Shown here: piece by piece, positions 28,101 to 36,987 of the stretch | Numbering within the stretch: position 1 is the first letter of the stretch | Layout: each line of letters starts with the position of its first letter | Assembly (NCBI GenBank): GCA_937138495.1 | Contig: CAKZPE010000006.1 | Location: forward strand, 104,624 to 168,623 | Origin: an uncultured Oceanospirillaceae bacterium | GTDB taxonomy: Bacteria > Pseudomonadota > Gammaproteobacteria > Pseudomonadales > Balneatricaceae | Direction of reading: 5' to 3' | DNA: 64,000 bases | Translations under genes and position numbers: made by a program | Notes under the pieces: model-generated | Database searches by the model: none | Told to the model about the DNA's origin: nothing | Seen by the model: only the letters and a program-made list of their open reading frames with translations

Positions 28101-28182
28101 ACAGGCGGATGGTAGTTTTATTGAGGCTGAAATTTGCAGCCCGATCTTCCTTGATCCTAAAGGGGAGCGTCAGAATGTCTGA
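25162..28182 (+). CDS. soxA: Sarcosine oxidase alpha subunit
   Basis: The 1006-residue alpha subunit. The N-terminal part is a 2Fe-2S-ferredoxin-like fold (GFQGDTLASAMLANGIDV, then FKYSRPRGIVAAG). A dinucleotide-binding oxidoreductase domain follows (ILVVGAGPAGLAAAQTAARSG, with a second Rossmann segment near VLMTTNDNAYQAAIDWA). The C-terminal 380 residues form a GcvT-like THF-binding domain (ARVFRISFTGELSYEINV) that captures the one-carbon unit as methylene-THF. The start is moved from 25132 to the ATG at 25162, which has AGGAG 7 bases before it. The stop overlaps soxG by 8 bases. A spurious 807-residue ORF lies opposite. Confidence 0.95.
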   Translation: MTQKNRLQSGGRIDRSKSLTFSYNGQEFKGFQGDTLASAMLANGIDVIGRSFKYSRPRGIVAAGAEEPNAVMQLGATEATQVPNVRATQQELFHGLVSKATNGWPNVDTDIMSLLGKVGGKMMPPGFYYKTFMYPQSMWDTYESMIRKAAGLGRSPLETDPDTYDKVNQHCDILVVGAGPAGLAAAQTAARSGARVIIADEQSEFGGSLLSSKEMLNGKPAADWVAEVTAELEAADNVMVLPRSTVNGYHDQNFLTIHERRTDHIADLAPAGQVRQRLHRVRAKWVVLATGAHERPLVFANNDVPGCMVANAVSTYINRYGVVPGNELVLMTTNDNAYQAAIDWAEAGRKVVAIVDTRQSPAGDRIDAARKLGINIITGSAVIEVQGSKRVSGVSVAPISSDGSTISGSVQRLSADTVASSGGWSPVIHLSCHTGSRPVWNEDVVGFLPGPTVQKQLIAGAINGSYSTAKALGEGVEAANSAIASLNLDAVAVEVPATEDVAEGPVQTLFHIPHTKPTAAAPKQFVDYQNDVTASGIELACREGYESIEHVKRYTAMGFGTDQGKLGNINGMAIAAKTLNKSIPETGTTIFRPNYTPVTFGAMVGRDCGELFDPERYTAMHKWHLENGAKFEDVGQWKRPWYFPKAGETMQEALNRECVATRESVGILDASTLGKIDIQGKDAREFLGRVYTNPWAKLPVGKCRYGLMCGEDGMVFDDGVTTCLGENHFLMTTTSGGAARVYEWLELWHQTEWPELEVYFNTVTDHWATMTISGPNSRKLLEEVCTDIDLSNEAFAFMDWKAGTVAGVPARVFRISFTGELSYEINVQANYGLQVWEKLFEHGEKYNLTPYGTETMHVLRAEKGFIIAGQDTDGSVHPHDLGMSWCVSDKKPFSYIGKRGMKREDCVRENRKQLVGLKTKDPMVVIPEGSQGVFDKNAPIPMPMVGHVTSSYYSAVLGHSIAMGFVKGGLNRMGETVYYPQADGSFIEAEICSPIFLDPKGERQNV

Positions 28183-28819
28183 TAACGAAGTATTTGCAGC
28201 GGTTATGAATCAGCTGCCGGATGCCAGCATCCCGGGTTACTCGCCGCTACATCACGCGGATCTGGAAACACTGGCTAAGCAGGGACCACAGCAGGGCGGT
28301 GTACACCTGCGTGAACACAAGCTGTTAGGTCATCTGGTATTACGTTGCAACCCGGAGAACCCGGAGCATCTGGCAGGCGCTGAGCGTGTGCTGGGCGTTG
28401 CACTGCCTCTGAAGCCAATGTCTTCTGTGACTGAAGGTAACGTATCTGTACTGTGGACCTCACCGGATGAGTGGGTAATCATGGTTCCGGGTCTGGAAGC
28501 GTTTGATTACGAAACCAAATTCCGTGCGGAAATGTCCGGTCACTACTCGCTGGTTAACGTCAGCGGCGGCCAGACACTGGTTGAAGTATCCGGCGCTAAC
28601 GTTGTGGAGATGCTGAAGAAATCTTCACCACTGGATTTCGATCTGAGCGTATTCCCGGTCGGTAAGGTTGCCGGTACTGTGTTTGCTAAAGCAGGTGCTG
28701 TGATCCGTCGTACCGGTGAAGACCGTTTCGAGCTGATTATTCGCCGTAGCTTTGCTGACTATCTGTGGCTGTGGCTGCAGGACGCCAGCCGCGAGTACGG
28801 ACTGGTGATTGAAGCGTAA
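28175..28819 (+). CDS. soxG: Sarcosine oxidase gamma subunit
   Basis: The gamma subunit, 214 residues from the ATG at 28175 (GGGGAG upstream); the track start at 28109 lies inside soxA. It belongs to the GcvT-like fold: LRCNPENPEHLAGAERVLGVALP, LWTSPDEWVIM, and the closing RRSFADYLWLWLQDASREYG. It helps close the THF-side cavity of the complex. The 8-base overlap with soxA implies coupled translation. Its last codons and terminator reappear as a degraded copy about 160-200 bases downstream (see separate entry). Formyl-THF hydrolase or folD genes often found after soxG are absent here. Confidence 0.93.
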   Translation: MSDNEVFAAVMNQLPDASIPGYSPLHHADLETLAKQGPQQGGVHLREHKLLGHLVLRCNPENPEHLAGAERVLGVALPLKPMSSVTEGNVSVLWTSPDEWVIMVPGLEAFDYETKFRAEMSGHYSLVNVSGGQTLVEVSGANVVEMLKKSSPLDFDLSVFPVGKVAGTVFAKAGAVIRRTGEDRFELIIRRSFADYLWLWLQDASREYGLVIEA

Positions 28820-28845
28820 TACTCTTCAGTTTCGCTGCTAAAGAA

Positions 28846-28887
28846 ATGCCGGGCTGCTTATTTTGATATAAGTGCCCGGCATTTTTG
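28846..28887 (+). terminator. Terminator of the sox operon
   Basis: ATGCCGGGC and GCCCGGCAT form a perfect 9-bp stem with a 19-base loop, followed by TTTTTG. A second, related terminator lies 200 bases downstream. Confidence 0.88.
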
Positions 28888-28893
28888 TTTGTG

Positions 28894-29034
28894 GCGGATT
28901 ATCCGCCGTCGCTTTGCACTTTTTAACAGAGCTTTTCAGCAGAGCTTTTCAGCAGAGCTTTGCCTGTGGCTGTGATTGCAAGACGCTGGCCGCGAGTACG
29001 GACAGGTCATATTAAAAAGAGTATCGAAGCGTAA
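28894..29034 (+). pseudogene. Decayed duplicate of the soxG 3' end
   Basis: Two blocks match the end of soxG. GCGGATTATCCGCCGTCGCT and the next four bases (28894-28917) match 28732-28755 at 21 of 24 positions. Bases 28964-29007 match 28763-28806 at 38 of 44 positions, preserving the codons for LWL-LQDA-REYG but with one Trp codon turned to TGA. GAAGCGTAA, the end of soxG, recurs at 29026-29034 after a short insertion. Between the blocks sits a triplicated 13-base repeat. The following terminator (29059) is also a copy. It is too short and broken to be functional. It is either a local tandem duplication or the remnant of a larger lost sox copy. Confidence 0.85.
28927..28961 (+). repeat. 13-base triplicated repeat inside the soxG remnant
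   Basis: CAGAGCTTTTCAG occurs twice perfectly (28927-28939, 28940-28952) and then as a truncated third copy CAGAGCTTT. It probably arose by replication slippage inside the duplicated, unselected sequence. Confidence 0.9.
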
Positions 29035-29058
29035 CAGGCTTTAGTTGCTGTTAAATAA

Positions 29059-29097
29059 ATGCCGGACTCATGATTACTGATGAGCCCGGCATTTTTG
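29059..29097 (+). terminator. Second, duplicated terminator
   Basis: ATGCCGG-ACTCAT and ATGAG-CCCGGCAT form a long stem with one internal mismatch, followed by TTTTTGTG. The outer ATGCCGG/CCGGCATTTTTG is shared with the sox terminator at 28846, so it belongs to the same duplication. Confidence 0.85.
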
Positions 29098-29359
29098 TGT
29101 GTGATACCCGTCAGGTCCGCGACTAAGGTATGAATACCGGGCTTTTGCTCCTCAATCTGAGATCAAAGGGATGTATGTGTGCTTGATAACGCTTTTGTCT
29201 CTGGGGTAGCGTTATTCCGGGCTGCCAGAAACGGTGATTAACAACCGTGGCTTATAGCGTGTCAGACGTTTCATTCATTTTCTGAATTGCGTTGGATCAT
29301 TGATGAGTGTGAAGCCCGCCACATAATAAACCTTCGCGAATAAAGGGGTCAGACTAAGA

Positions 29360-30961
29360 ATGTATAGTCATTTAGCAGGTGGAATTGACAGGGTGCTGCG
29401 GATGCTGGGGGCTAAAACCCTGAATGCTCAGTTTATGTTGTCCTATGCGTTAATTTTTTTATTGGCAGCAACCGCTGCTGTTTCTCTGTACCTGAGTATG
29501 GCAATTAATCCTGAAACGATTAATGATGCCGGCCGGCAGCGTATGCTGAGCCAGCGCATTGCAAAAGAAGCGATGCTGGTCGCCGCCGGAGCTGAACAGC
29601 AGGCCGCGCTGGCAACCACGATTCAGTTATTTGAAAGTTCTCACCGCACGATTCTGGACGGGGATAAAGCCCGTGGTATGAATCCTATTTCTGACCCGGC
29701 CATCGTTGCGCAGATGCAACACGTTGAAGGCTTGTGGAAAAGTTATAAAGCAGTCATCAATCAACATGTGGCAAATCCTACAGATCAGACACTGGTGCAG
29801 ATAAAGCAACAGTCGCCGGTGGTACTGAAAGAAATGAATAAAGCGGTGGGCATGATGACCACCGCAGCGAATGAAACGGTTAAAACTCAGTTACTGATCG
29901 CCTTTGTCTGCATCATCGTAATTCTGGTGTTGGTGGTGCTTGGCCGTCAGTTTGGTCTGACTATGCTGATGCATAATATTGAGCGTTTGCGTAAACGGAT
30001 GTCCGAAGTGGGGAAAGGGGATTTCTCACACCGTTTTAATGTTGACCATGTGGATAACGAAGTCGGCCAGCTGTTTAACTCTTATAACGAGATGCTGGAG
30101 CACGCCAGTGAGTTGCTGGATGTGGTGCAGCGGGTATCGGCGAATACCGAAAATCATATGGGTGAAATGATCCGGCTGACGAATGCGGCGGATGAAGGTG
30201 TGGCCCGTCAGTATGAAGATATCGAGCTGGTTGCGACTGCGATGACCGAAATGGCGGCCACGGTGCAGGAAGTCGCCAGCAATACCAATGAAGCGGAAAA
30301 AGCCGCCAGTACAACCGGTGAGCAGGCCAAACATGGCGGCGATGTCGTTAGTCAGGCGGATGCGCAGGTTCAGCAGATGCTGCAGAGTATTCAGCGCACC
30401 TCTGAACAGATTCAGCAACTGAAAGACGAAACCATTGAGGTGGGTAAAGTCACCTCAGTTATCGATGACATTGCTGAACAGACTAACTTACTGGCGCTGA
30501 ATGCGGCGATTGAGGCAGCCCGTGCCGGCGATCAGGGCCGGGGTTTTGCGGTTGTGGCGGATGAAGTCCGTACGCTGGCACAGCGTACTCAGGAGTCCAC
30601 TACGCAGATCCAGAACATTGTGGGTGAGCTGCAGCGAATGGCTGAACAGTCGGTAACCACGATGGAAGAGAACAACCAGTTGGCTCAGCGCAGCAGCGAA
30701 CTGTCGGTTGCTGCAGCGGATTCCCTGCGGGAGATTATTTCGTCTACCGATACGATTTCATCCATGAACGTGATGATTTCCAGCGCCACAGATCAGCAGA
30801 GCAGTGTGGCAAATGACATTGATCAGCGGGTGGTAAATATTACCAACGTTGCCGCGGAAACTAAGAACGAAACCCAGATGGTGGTGACGGCGATTCAGGA
30901 AGTGCGGGAAAATCTGCAGGAACTGAATCATCTGACGCAGCGGTTCAAACTGCGTAACTGA
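29360..30961 (+). CDS. Methyl-accepting chemotaxis protein, PilJ-type sensor
   Basis: A 533-residue chemoreceptor. TM1 is about residues 27-48, the periplasmic sensor about 49-170, and TM2 ([18 protein letters not shown]) about 175-195. The sensor starts with [19 protein letters not shown], the hallmark of the PilJ/type-IV-pilus-chemoreceptor N-terminal domain, also related to nitrate-sensing NarX-like domains. A HAMP region follows, then a long coiled coil with the signalling tip [36 protein letters not shown]. No C-terminal NWETF-like pentapeptide tether is seen. AAAGGGG precedes the ATG. Ligand unknown; swimming versus twitching output cannot be decided from one protein. Confidence 0.9.
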   Translation: MYSHLAGGIDRVLRMLGAKTLNAQFMLSYALIFLLAATAAVSLYLSMAINPETINDAGRQRMLSQRIAKEAMLVAAGAEQQAALATTIQLFESSHRTILDGDKARGMNPISDPAIVAQMQHVEGLWKSYKAVINQHVANPTDQTLVQIKQQSPVVLKEMNKAVGMMTTAANETVKTQLLIAFVCIIVILVLVVLGRQFGLTMLMHNIERLRKRMSEVGKGDFSHRFNVDHVDNEVGQLFNSYNEMLEHASELLDVVQRVSANTENHMGEMIRLTNAADEGVARQYEDIELVATAMTEMAATVQEVASNTNEAEKAASTTGEQAKHGGDVVSQADAQVQQMLQSIQRTSEQIQQLKDETIEVGKVTSVIDDIAEQTNLLALNAAIEAARAGDQGRGFAVVADEVRTLAQRTQESTTQIQNIVGELQRMAEQSVTTMEENNQLAQRSSELSVAAADSLREIISSTDTISSMNVMISSATDQQSSVANDIDQRVVNITNVAAETKNETQMVVTAIQEVRENLQELNHLTQRFKLRN

Positions 30962-30982
30962 CCCTTACTTGCTGTTATAGTG

Positions 30983-31008
30983 AAAGCCGGACTCTGCTCC
31001 GGCTTTTT
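30983..31008 (+). terminator. Terminator after the PilJ-type chemoreceptor
   Basis: AAAGCCGGA and TCCGGCTTT form a 9-bp stem with a 6-base loop, continuing into TTTTTGC. Confidence 0.9.
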
Positions 31009-31035
31009 GCTTTTCGGGCTGCCGGAGTTTTGCAG

Positions 31036-31422
31036 ATGACAGATAAACAGGTAAGGCAGTGTTTTGTTCGCCAGAGTAACTTTACTGAGCTGCTGGACGA
31101 TCTGAGCCCTGCACAGCAGGCGTTATGCACAGCGCTACGTCAGCAAGTGCTGGCATTACCGGAACCCCTCAGCGAAGTGGTCTGGCGGGCGCAAAAACGC
31201 GTAATCTATGGTGTGATCCGGGAGGATGCCGCGGTGGCGGACAATTTCGTCTGTATCAGTATTGATCATGCGGTACGGCTGGGCTTTTTTTATGCCGGGG
31301 CGCTGGACGATCCGGAGGGGCTGCTCAACGGCGATGGAGCTGTAGCGGTATCTGCCGGGACGCGGCCGGACGCTCTGGGTGATCTGCTGATGGCCGCCCT
31401 GTTGCAGAGGAAATCTGGGTGA
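31036..31422 (+). CDS. DUF1801-like protein
   Basis: A small protein of 128 residues from the ATG at 31036 (GGAG about 10 bases before it; the track begins at a TTG two codons earlier). The pattern LCTALRQQVLALPEPLSEVVWR, then an LGFFYAGALDDPEGLLNGDG block, matches the DUF1801/YdhG fold, a frataxin-like alpha/beta protein of unknown function that may bind iron or nucleotides. No signal or membrane segment. It leads a three-gene set (DUF1801, NUDIX, LysE) on the same strand with short gaps, probably one transcript. Confidence 0.7.
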   Translation: MTDKQVRQCFVRQSNFTELLDDLSPAQQALCTALRQQVLALPEPLSEVVWRAQKRVIYGVIREDAAVADNFVCISIDHAVRLGFFYAGALDDPEGLLNGDGAVAVSAGTRPDALGDLLMAALLQRKSG

Positions 31423-31432
31423 GGAGATATTT

Positions 31433-31858
31433 GTGAGCACTGCTTTATTACCGGACTTATCAGCGGCTTGCGACTGTGTTGTGTTTTTACTGGTGCGGGA
31501 TGGTCAGATACTGCTGGAGAAGCGTTCCATGCAGAAGGTATCCGGGCCAGGATTGCTCAGTATTCCCGGTGGTCATGTTGATCCCGGGGAAAGCAATGAG
31601 CAGGCGCTGTTACGGGAGATACAGGAAGAGCTGGGGGTGCAGCCTTTACGCTGGCAGCATTTCTGTACCCTGTATTACCAGACTGCTGAGTTACAGCGTA
31701 ACCATTATTATCTGGTGGATGACTGGGAAGGGGAGATTCAGTGCTTTGAGGCAGAGTCTCTGCACTGGGTCGGAATAAATGATACTGAACAGCTGGATGT
31801 GCAGGAAGACCGGATGGCACTGCAGGCCTGCCGTCAGCTGATGGACACTGTCTGTTAA
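31433..31858 (+). CDS. NUDIX hydrolase
   Basis: A 141-residue pyrophosphohydrolase. The Nudix box is perfect: GHVDPGE, then seven residues, then REIQEELGV, giving the catalytic Glu pair that binds magnesium. It cleaves a nucleoside-diphosphate-linked compound; the sequence does not show which, but the small size and CDCVVFLLVRDGQILLEKRS start suit a MutT/8-oxo-dGTP or general housecleaning enzyme. GTG start with GAGGAG 6 bases upstream. It begins 10 bases after the DUF1801 stop. Confidence 0.88.
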   Translation: MSTALLPDLSAACDCVVFLLVRDGQILLEKRSMQKVSGPGLLSIPGGHVDPGESNEQALLREIQEELGVQPLRWQHFCTLYYQTAELQRNHYYLVDDWEGEIQCFEAESLHWVGINDTEQLDVQEDRMALQACRQLMDTVC

Positions 31859-31883
31859 TACCGATTTTTTAAAGGAAGAAAAA

Positions 31884-32519
31884 ATGGAACTGATGATTGC
31901 GCTGTTACTGATTGTTGGAGCGCTGCTGTTAGGGGCAATGAGCCCCGGGCCGAGCTTTCTTGTGGTTGCCCGTGCAGCGGTTAGCCGTAGCCGTCAGGCG
32001 GCATTGGCGACTGCACTGGGTGTTGGGCTGGGCGGTCTGGTGTTTGCGGTGCTTGCGTTGCTGGGTTTGCAGGCGCTACTGCAGAGTGTGCCGCAGCTGT
32101 ACTTGCTGATGAAGCTGCTTGGCGGGGGGTATCTGTTATATCTGGGCTGGAATATCTGGCGGGGGGCGTCCCGGCCTCTGCCGGTACAGGCGGACGAAGG
32201 AAGCCAGCCTGATGGTCGCTCATGGCTGAAGGCATTCACCACGGGTTTACTGACCCAGTTAAGTAATCCGAAAACGGCGCTGGTGTTCAGCAGTATTTTT
32301 GCTGCGCTGTTGCCCGCAGAACAGCCTCTGTGGTTTCTGATAACGCTGTTAGTGCTGATCGGCTCACTGGAAACCGGCTGGTATTGTCTGGTGGCGCTGG
32401 TGTTGTCTTCACCGGTATCACAGAAGGGCTATCTGCGGGGCAAGCGGTATTTTGACCGGATTGCCGCCGCAATGATGGGTGCGCTGGGCGTCAGGCTGCT
32501 GACGCACAGCGGGAGTTGA
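31884..32519 (+). CDS. LysE/RhtB-family amino-acid exporter
   Basis: A 211-residue inner-membrane exporter with about six helices. The family signature is at the N-terminus: MSPGPSFLVVARAAVSRSRQAALATALGVGLG, followed by the LLKLLGGGYLLYLGW-like helix 3 and FTTGLLTQLSNPKTALVFSS. These match RhtB-type threonine/homoserine exporters. AAAGGAAG precedes the ATG. It is convergent with the TDT-channel gene with only one base between stop codons. Substrate is presumably a neutral or basic amino acid. Confidence 0.88.
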   Translation: MELMIALLLIVGALLLGAMSPGPSFLVVARAAVSRSRQAALATALGVGLGGLVFAVLALLGLQALLQSVPQLYLLMKLLGGGYLLYLGWNIWRGASRPLPVQADEGSQPDGRSWLKAFTTGLLTQLSNPKTALVFSSIFAALLPAEQPLWFLITLLVLIGSLETGWYCLVALVLSSPVSQKGYLRGKRYFDRIAAAMMGALGVRLLTHSGS

Positions 32520-32520
32520 G

Positions 32521-33522
32521 TTAAGCCGCCGTCTGAGGTTTGGCAGGTTTCGGCAGATAGTGAAGCACGTAGCGCAGTGCTACATAACTGACCACTGCAG
32601 TGGCAATCCACAATTCCCCCTGAGCAATCATTTCTACCTGTCGGGTCAGTGTCGCATCGATATTCCGTTCCGCCAGAAAACCTGCTGTTTTGAACAGTGC
32701 GGTTGCGCCAATCACCACCGGAAAGGTGAAGGCTGCGTAAGCCGGGCTGAAGGGCAATCTCAGCAGTACGAAGAAGGCGATATAGACGACGGCTGTCATC
32801 AGCAGGGCAATGCCCAGCATAAACAGCACGAACAGCATCGAGGGTTCCGGTGTCAGGGCCAGGTAGCCGGCCAGGCAGAGGTTAGGCGGCGCAGCCAGAA
32901 TGGCGATTGTTGGCTTGGCTGTGTCCATTACCGCTTCACTGAAGATCAGCCGGAACAGCATCAGCGGTACCATAATCAGATAGGTGATGATGCCGAACTG
33001 CAGCAATAAATCTGCGGTGAACATACAGCTTTCACCGGGGCAGGTGAGGGCACCCACTACCAGACCTACAGGCGGTACAAACCAGCTGGGAAGCATATGA
33101 GAAATATGAAACCGTCTGGCCCGGTTGACGATAAATATCAGTAAGAAGCCGATGTGCATGGCAATGGCGGAGTACCAGATAAAGATTCCCAGTGTCTCAT
33201 CCAGCATCCCCAGGGTTTTACTGATGACCATCCAGGTCATTGCCAGCGTCGGGATGACCGAGCCGACAACCGGATGCGCCAGTTCATTCCACAGTACCGC
33301 AGGGTTGAGCAGGAACTTTGCCAGCAGAGTCAGGGCGATCAGCATCGCGATATAGGCAGCGCCGGTCTGTACCAGACCACCGGCGGGCATCATGGAGCTT
33401 TCCCAGCACCAGCCAAGGCTGGCGATACCGAGCGCGAGGCCGGCAGCGGGGGTTGGGAAGCTGGCCAGGCGGTGACGTGTAGCAGTAACCATGGAAAATG
33501 TCCGGGTAAATTTAAGTTGCAC
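32521..33522 (-). CDS. TDT-family (TehA/SLAC1-like) anion channel/transporter
   Basis: A 333-residue membrane protein with ten predicted helices, of the tellurite-resistance/dicarboxylate transporter family that includes TehA, plant SLAC1 and yeast Mae1/Ssu1. Recognisable parts are FPTPAAGLALGIASLGWCWE at the first helix, MLPSWFVPPVGLVVGA, and the central conserved aromatic helix region. The ORF begins at a GTG (33522); an ATG eleven codons later is an alternative. It is divergent from a LysR gene that probably controls it. Transport of an anion such as sulfite, malate or chloride is plausible; tellurite resistance should not be assumed. Confidence 0.85.
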   Translation of the reverse strand: MQLKFTRTFSMVTATRHRLASFPTPAAGLALGIASLGWCWESSMMPAGGLVQTGAAYIAMLIALTLLAKFLLNPAVLWNELAHPVVGSVIPTLAMTWMVISKTLGMLDETLGIFIWYSAIAMHIGFLLIFIVNRARRFHISHMLPSWFVPPVGLVVGALTCPGESCMFTADLLLQFGIITYLIMVPLMLFRLIFSEAVMDTAKPTIAILAAPPNLCLAGYLALTPEPSMLFVLFMLGIALLMTAVVYIAFFVLLRLPFSPAYAAFTFPVVIGATALFKTAGFLAERNIDATLTRQVEMIAQGELWIATAVVSYVALRYVLHYLPKPAKPQTAA

Positions 33523-33586
33523 CCATCATATCCTGCTGGCTAAGATTAATAATATCTAAACATTTTCTACCTTAGGTTTTAATATT

Positions 33587-34489
33587 TTGAACATTAACGC
33601 ACTGACGCTTAAGCAGTTACGGGCCTTTACCAGCGTTGCCCGGCTCGGAACCCTGACCGCGGCTGCAGATGAACTGTCGCTGACGAAAGGGGCGTTATCG
33701 GTTTCATTGCATGAGTTGGAAAAGCAGTTGGGCCATCCGTTATTTGACCGGGTTAAAAACCGTCTGGTGATGAATACCTACGGGCAACAGTTGCGGCCGC
33801 TGGCGGATGAGCTGTTACAGCGCACTATGACCATAGAGAGCCTGTTCGGACAGGGGAGTCTGGCAGGGACCTTGCACATTGGTGCCAGCTACACGGTGGG
33901 TGAGCACTTACTGCCAATGCTGGTGGGGAATTTTATGCAACGTCATGAATGTCAGCGCCCTCATCTGATCGTAGAGAATACGTCACATCTGTGTCAGCTG
34001 CTGGAGAGTTACGAGCTGGATCTGGCGCTGGTAGAAGGGCAAATTAATTCTCAGCGGCTAATGACCCGGCCCTGGCTGCAGGATCAGATGCTGGTGGTGG
34101 CAGCACCGGGCCATCCGCTGGCGCAACAGACGGATTTGCCGCTCAGCGCGCTGGAGGGAGAGAACTGGGTGGTGCGTGAGGCATTTTCCGGTACCCGGGA
34201 GCAATTTGACCGGCGTCTGGCCCCGTTGCTGGAGAACTGGCAGCTGGGGCTTGAGTTTAATACCAATACAGCGGTGATCAGTGCGGTTGCCAGTGGCATC
34301 GGGCTGGGGTTTATCTCTGATCTGGCAGCGGCTGACGCCCTGTGTTGTGGCCGGATTGTGCGGTTGGATCTGCAGCAGAACTGGACCCGGCAGTTGCAGC
34401 TGGTATGTGCCGCCGATAAGTATCAGACACCGCTGATGAGTACGTTTATGGAGTATGCCTTGCAATGGCAGGGGTTACAGAGCGGCTGA
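33587..34489 (+). CDS. LysR-type regulator next to the TDT channel gene
   Basis: A 300-residue LysR-type regulator. The helix-turn-helix is SVARLGTLTAAADELSLTKGALSVSLHELEKQLG, in the CysB/CbbR-like branch. The effector domain has GTLHIGASYTVGEHLLPML and ends normally. The only start that includes the full winged helix is TTG at 33587. Its divergent arrangement with the TDT gene across 64 bases points to a shared promoter region. A short hairpin CGCCTG/CAGGCG follows its stop. Confidence 0.88.
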   Translation: MNINALTLKQLRAFTSVARLGTLTAAADELSLTKGALSVSLHELEKQLGHPLFDRVKNRLVMNTYGQQLRPLADELLQRTMTIESLFGQGSLAGTLHIGASYTVGEHLLPMLVGNFMQRHECQRPHLIVENTSHLCQLLESYELDLALVEGQINSQRLMTRPWLQDQMLVVAAPGHPLAQQTDLPLSALEGENWVVREAFSGTREQFDRRLAPLLENWQLGLEFNTNTAVISAVASGIGLGFISDLAAADALCCGRIVRLDLQQNWTRQLQLVCAADKYQTPLMSTFMEYALQWQGLQSG

Positions 34490-34925
34490 TCCGCTAATTG
34501 AAGGCCGCCTGAACCGGCAGGCGCCGTTGTGTTGTTCTGAAACGGTTCTGTTTATGTCTGTTTGGCCCATTATTTGTCTGATTGCGACGCATACACAAAG
34601 TAAGTAGTAAAGCCCTGCGAATTGCTTGTATTGATTGGGTTGCGACTTTAGGCTGATTTGCAGCGTGTAGTCAGTATTTCAATCGAAATAGTTCTCTGCT
34701 ACGCCCTGAGGTAAAGGAAAGACGCAGTGCAATACAACAGGAAATAAACTCGCAGATCCCGTTACAGGTGGATTCTGAGGTGCCCCCGTCCAAAGTGTCA
34801 GCAGGATGGAATTCAGATCACTCCGGTATAGGTTCAGGTAGGTTAAAGCACGCTCAAGGTACTGATTTTTTTAGAGGGAAAAGATCAGGTATTTAACCCC
34901 GTCATGAGTCTGACAGGAGAGAAGA
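34490..34925. other. 436-base leader before a chemoreceptor gene
   Basis: No gene is visible. Apart from the hairpin CGCCTG-N6-CAGGCG (34506-34523) just after the LysR stop, I see no terminator, repeat or tRNA. A GEMM (cyclic-di-GMP) riboswitch was looked for and could not be supported. The region ends with the strong ribosome site AGGAGAG before 34926. Confidence 0.4.
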
Positions 34926-36926
34926 ATGTTTTTTATTCGTAATCTGCCGATACGCGTCAAGATGACCCTGCTGGTGCTGATACCACTGTTGCTGAGCATC
35001 AGTTATATTGCCCGGGATCTGTACGGCAACTATGAAATTTACAAAGTTTTAGAGCAGGCCGAAGAAGTTTCCGACGTGGCTTTTGTCGGCGCTCAGCTGG
35101 TACATGAGTTACAGAAAGAACGTGGTTTAACCACGGTATATGTCGATACAAAAGGCAAAACTGACAGCGCGCCGATTCAGGCACAGCGTCAGGCCGTCGA
35201 TCAGAAAATTTCCGAATTTCAGGCCATTATCCGGGCCGATGAAGCGTCTCTTATCAGTAACGGACTGAAACCCAAAACTGATCTGGTGCTTGAACAGCTG
35301 GCTGCTCTGGGTGAGTTCCGCAGCCGTGTTGATCAGGTAGCGTCCGTCAAAATGAAGCTCAAAGAGCCGTTCAGTTTTTACAATGAGCTGATCAGAGGAC
35401 TTCTGGGGGTGACTGCCAGCCTGTCTAACTCTGTTAATGATACTAAGATCAGCCGCCTGGCTTCTGCCTATTACTACCTACTGCAGTACAAAGAAGCGGG
35501 TGGTCAGGAACGGGCAATGCTGACGATTACTTTCGGTAAAGATAAGTTCAAACCGTCATCGATCCGTAAATCGTTTAATCAGAATCTGGTCGCTCAGCAA
35601 TTTTACCGTTCAACCTTCGGTGAGTTTGCAACCGAAAGCGATATAGCATTGCTGGACGAAATGCTGGTGGGGCCGGGCGTGGATAAGGTGGCTGAATTGC
35701 GCGAGCTGGCGACCTATCAGAGCCGCAGTTTTGGTGTTGATCCTAAGGTGTGGGTGGATGCTTCCACCGACCGGATTAATATCCTCTATAAGGTCGAGCA
35801 GCAGGTGGAAGCAAATCTGCATGCTGATATTGAAGCAAAAATTAATGAACAGGTTGCCTGGCTGAGCACGCTTGTTGGTATCGCGGCCGTTGCGCTGTTG
35901 CTGACCATTTTGCTCAGTGTTTATCTGGTGCGCCTGATCATTAAGCAGATTAATCTGATCTCATTTGCAGTTAACCGCATCAGTGAGCATTCCGATCTGA
36001 CCCATGTCTGTGAAGCAATCAGTACAGATGAGCTGGGTGGGCTGGCTAATGAGTTTAACCAGATGACCTCGCATCTGGGCCAGCTGACACGCAGTGTCAG
36101 CGGTGCGACTGAGCAGATCACTACTGCCGTGGGCGGTATGCAGTCTATTTCCACACAGGTGGATGACCGGGTCAGTGAAGGTATGCGTGAAACGGACAGC
36201 ATTGCTGTATCGGTGCAGGAGATGTCATCTTCGGTGATGGAAGTGTCTGAAAATTGTAATCAGGCAGCGGAACAGTCTAAGCATGCGGTACAAGCGGCCA
36301 ATGAAGGCAGTACCCGCGTGAATGATGCCAATCAGGCGATGGGTGATCTGAATGCGCATATCAACCGTGCTGTCACAGTTATCAATCAGGTAGCGGATGA
36401 CAGCAGCGAGATTGGCGGCATTCTGGATGTGATTAAGAGCATCGCTCAGCAGACGAACCTGCTGGCCCTTAATGCGGCGATTGAGGCTGCGCGTGCCGGT
36501 GAGCAGGGCCGTGGCTTTGCGGTGGTAGCGGATGAAGTGCGAAACCTTGCGCAGAAGACTCAGCAATCCACTGAGCAGATCGAAACCATGATCGAGCAAT
36601 TGCAAACAGGCAGCACTGAAGCAGTTAAAACCATGGAACAGAGCCATCAGCGCACGACGGCAACCATGGAAACGGTCACGTCGATTCAGGATCAGCTGGA
36701 AAATATCATTAAGCAGGTAACACTGGTGAACGATATGAACCTGCAGAATGCTGCCGCAACTGAAGAGCAGAGCGCCACGGTTAATGAGATTAACCGCAAT
36801 ATCGGTATGATTCAGGAGCAGTATAACAACACCAATGCATCGGTCAGTGACCTGCGGGAGACGACTGAGTCTATGCACAGCCTGTCTGATCAGCTGAACG
36901 GTGAGGTAAGCCGCTTTAAGATCTGA
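34926..36926 (+). CDS. Methyl-accepting chemotaxis protein with NIT sensor
   Basis: A 666-residue chemoreceptor with an unusually long periplasmic region (about residues 40-310) between TM1 ([19 protein letters not shown]) and TM2 ([20 protein letters not shown]). It carries the nitrate/nitrite-sensing NIT signature [13 protein letters not shown], where ERG is the conserved turn. HAMP follows, then the signalling hairpin with [38 protein letters not shown]. It may sense nitrate, nitrite or another small anion; NIT binding outside nitrate is known, so this is not certain. GGAGAG precedes the ATG. A strong terminator follows. Confidence 0.9.
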   Translation: MFFIRNLPIRVKMTLLVLIPLLLSISYIARDLYGNYEIYKVLEQAEEVSDVAFVGAQLVHELQKERGLTTVYVDTKGKTDSAPIQAQRQAVDQKISEFQAIIRADEASLISNGLKPKTDLVLEQLAALGEFRSRVDQVASVKMKLKEPFSFYNELIRGLLGVTASLSNSVNDTKISRLASAYYYLLQYKEAGGQERAMLTITFGKDKFKPSSIRKSFNQNLVAQQFYRSTFGEFATESDIALLDEMLVGPGVDKVAELRELATYQSRSFGVDPKVWVDASTDRINILYKVEQQVEANLHADIEAKINEQVAWLSTLVGIAAVALLLTILLSVYLVRLIIKQINLISFAVNRISEHSDLTHVCEAISTDELGGLANEFNQMTSHLGQLTRSVSGATEQITTAVGGMQSISTQVDDRVSEGMRETDSIAVSVQEMSSSVMEVSENCNQAAEQSKHAVQAANEGSTRVNDANQAMGDLNAHINRAVTVINQVADDSSEIGGILDVIKSIAQQTNLLALNAAIEAARAGEQGRGFAVVADEVRNLAQKTQQSTEQIETMIEQLQTGSTEAVKTMEQSHQRTTATMETVTSIQDQLENIIKQVTLVNDMNLQNAAATEEQSATVNEINRNIGMIQEQYNNTNASVSDLRETTESMHSLSDQLNGEVSRFKI

Positions 36927-36943
36927 TCGCTGTCTGAGGTATT

Positions 36944-36973
36944 AAAAAACCGCGCCCTGGCGCGGTTTTTTTG
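36944..36973. terminator. Strong terminator after the NIT chemoreceptor
   Basis: AAAAAACCGCGCC and GGCGCGGTTTTTT, with a two-base loop, followed by a T-run. The A-run on the left makes it bidirectional, serving the convergent ABC-like gene as well. Confidence 0.92.
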
Positions 36974-36987
36974 TGGTTTTATCCGGT

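Noticed and set aside
34690-34925. Possible cyclic-di-GMP riboswitch before the NIT chemoreceptor
   Set aside because: A GACGCA stretch and a CCGGTA stretch are present but the order, spacing and first stem do not fit the GEMM consensus.
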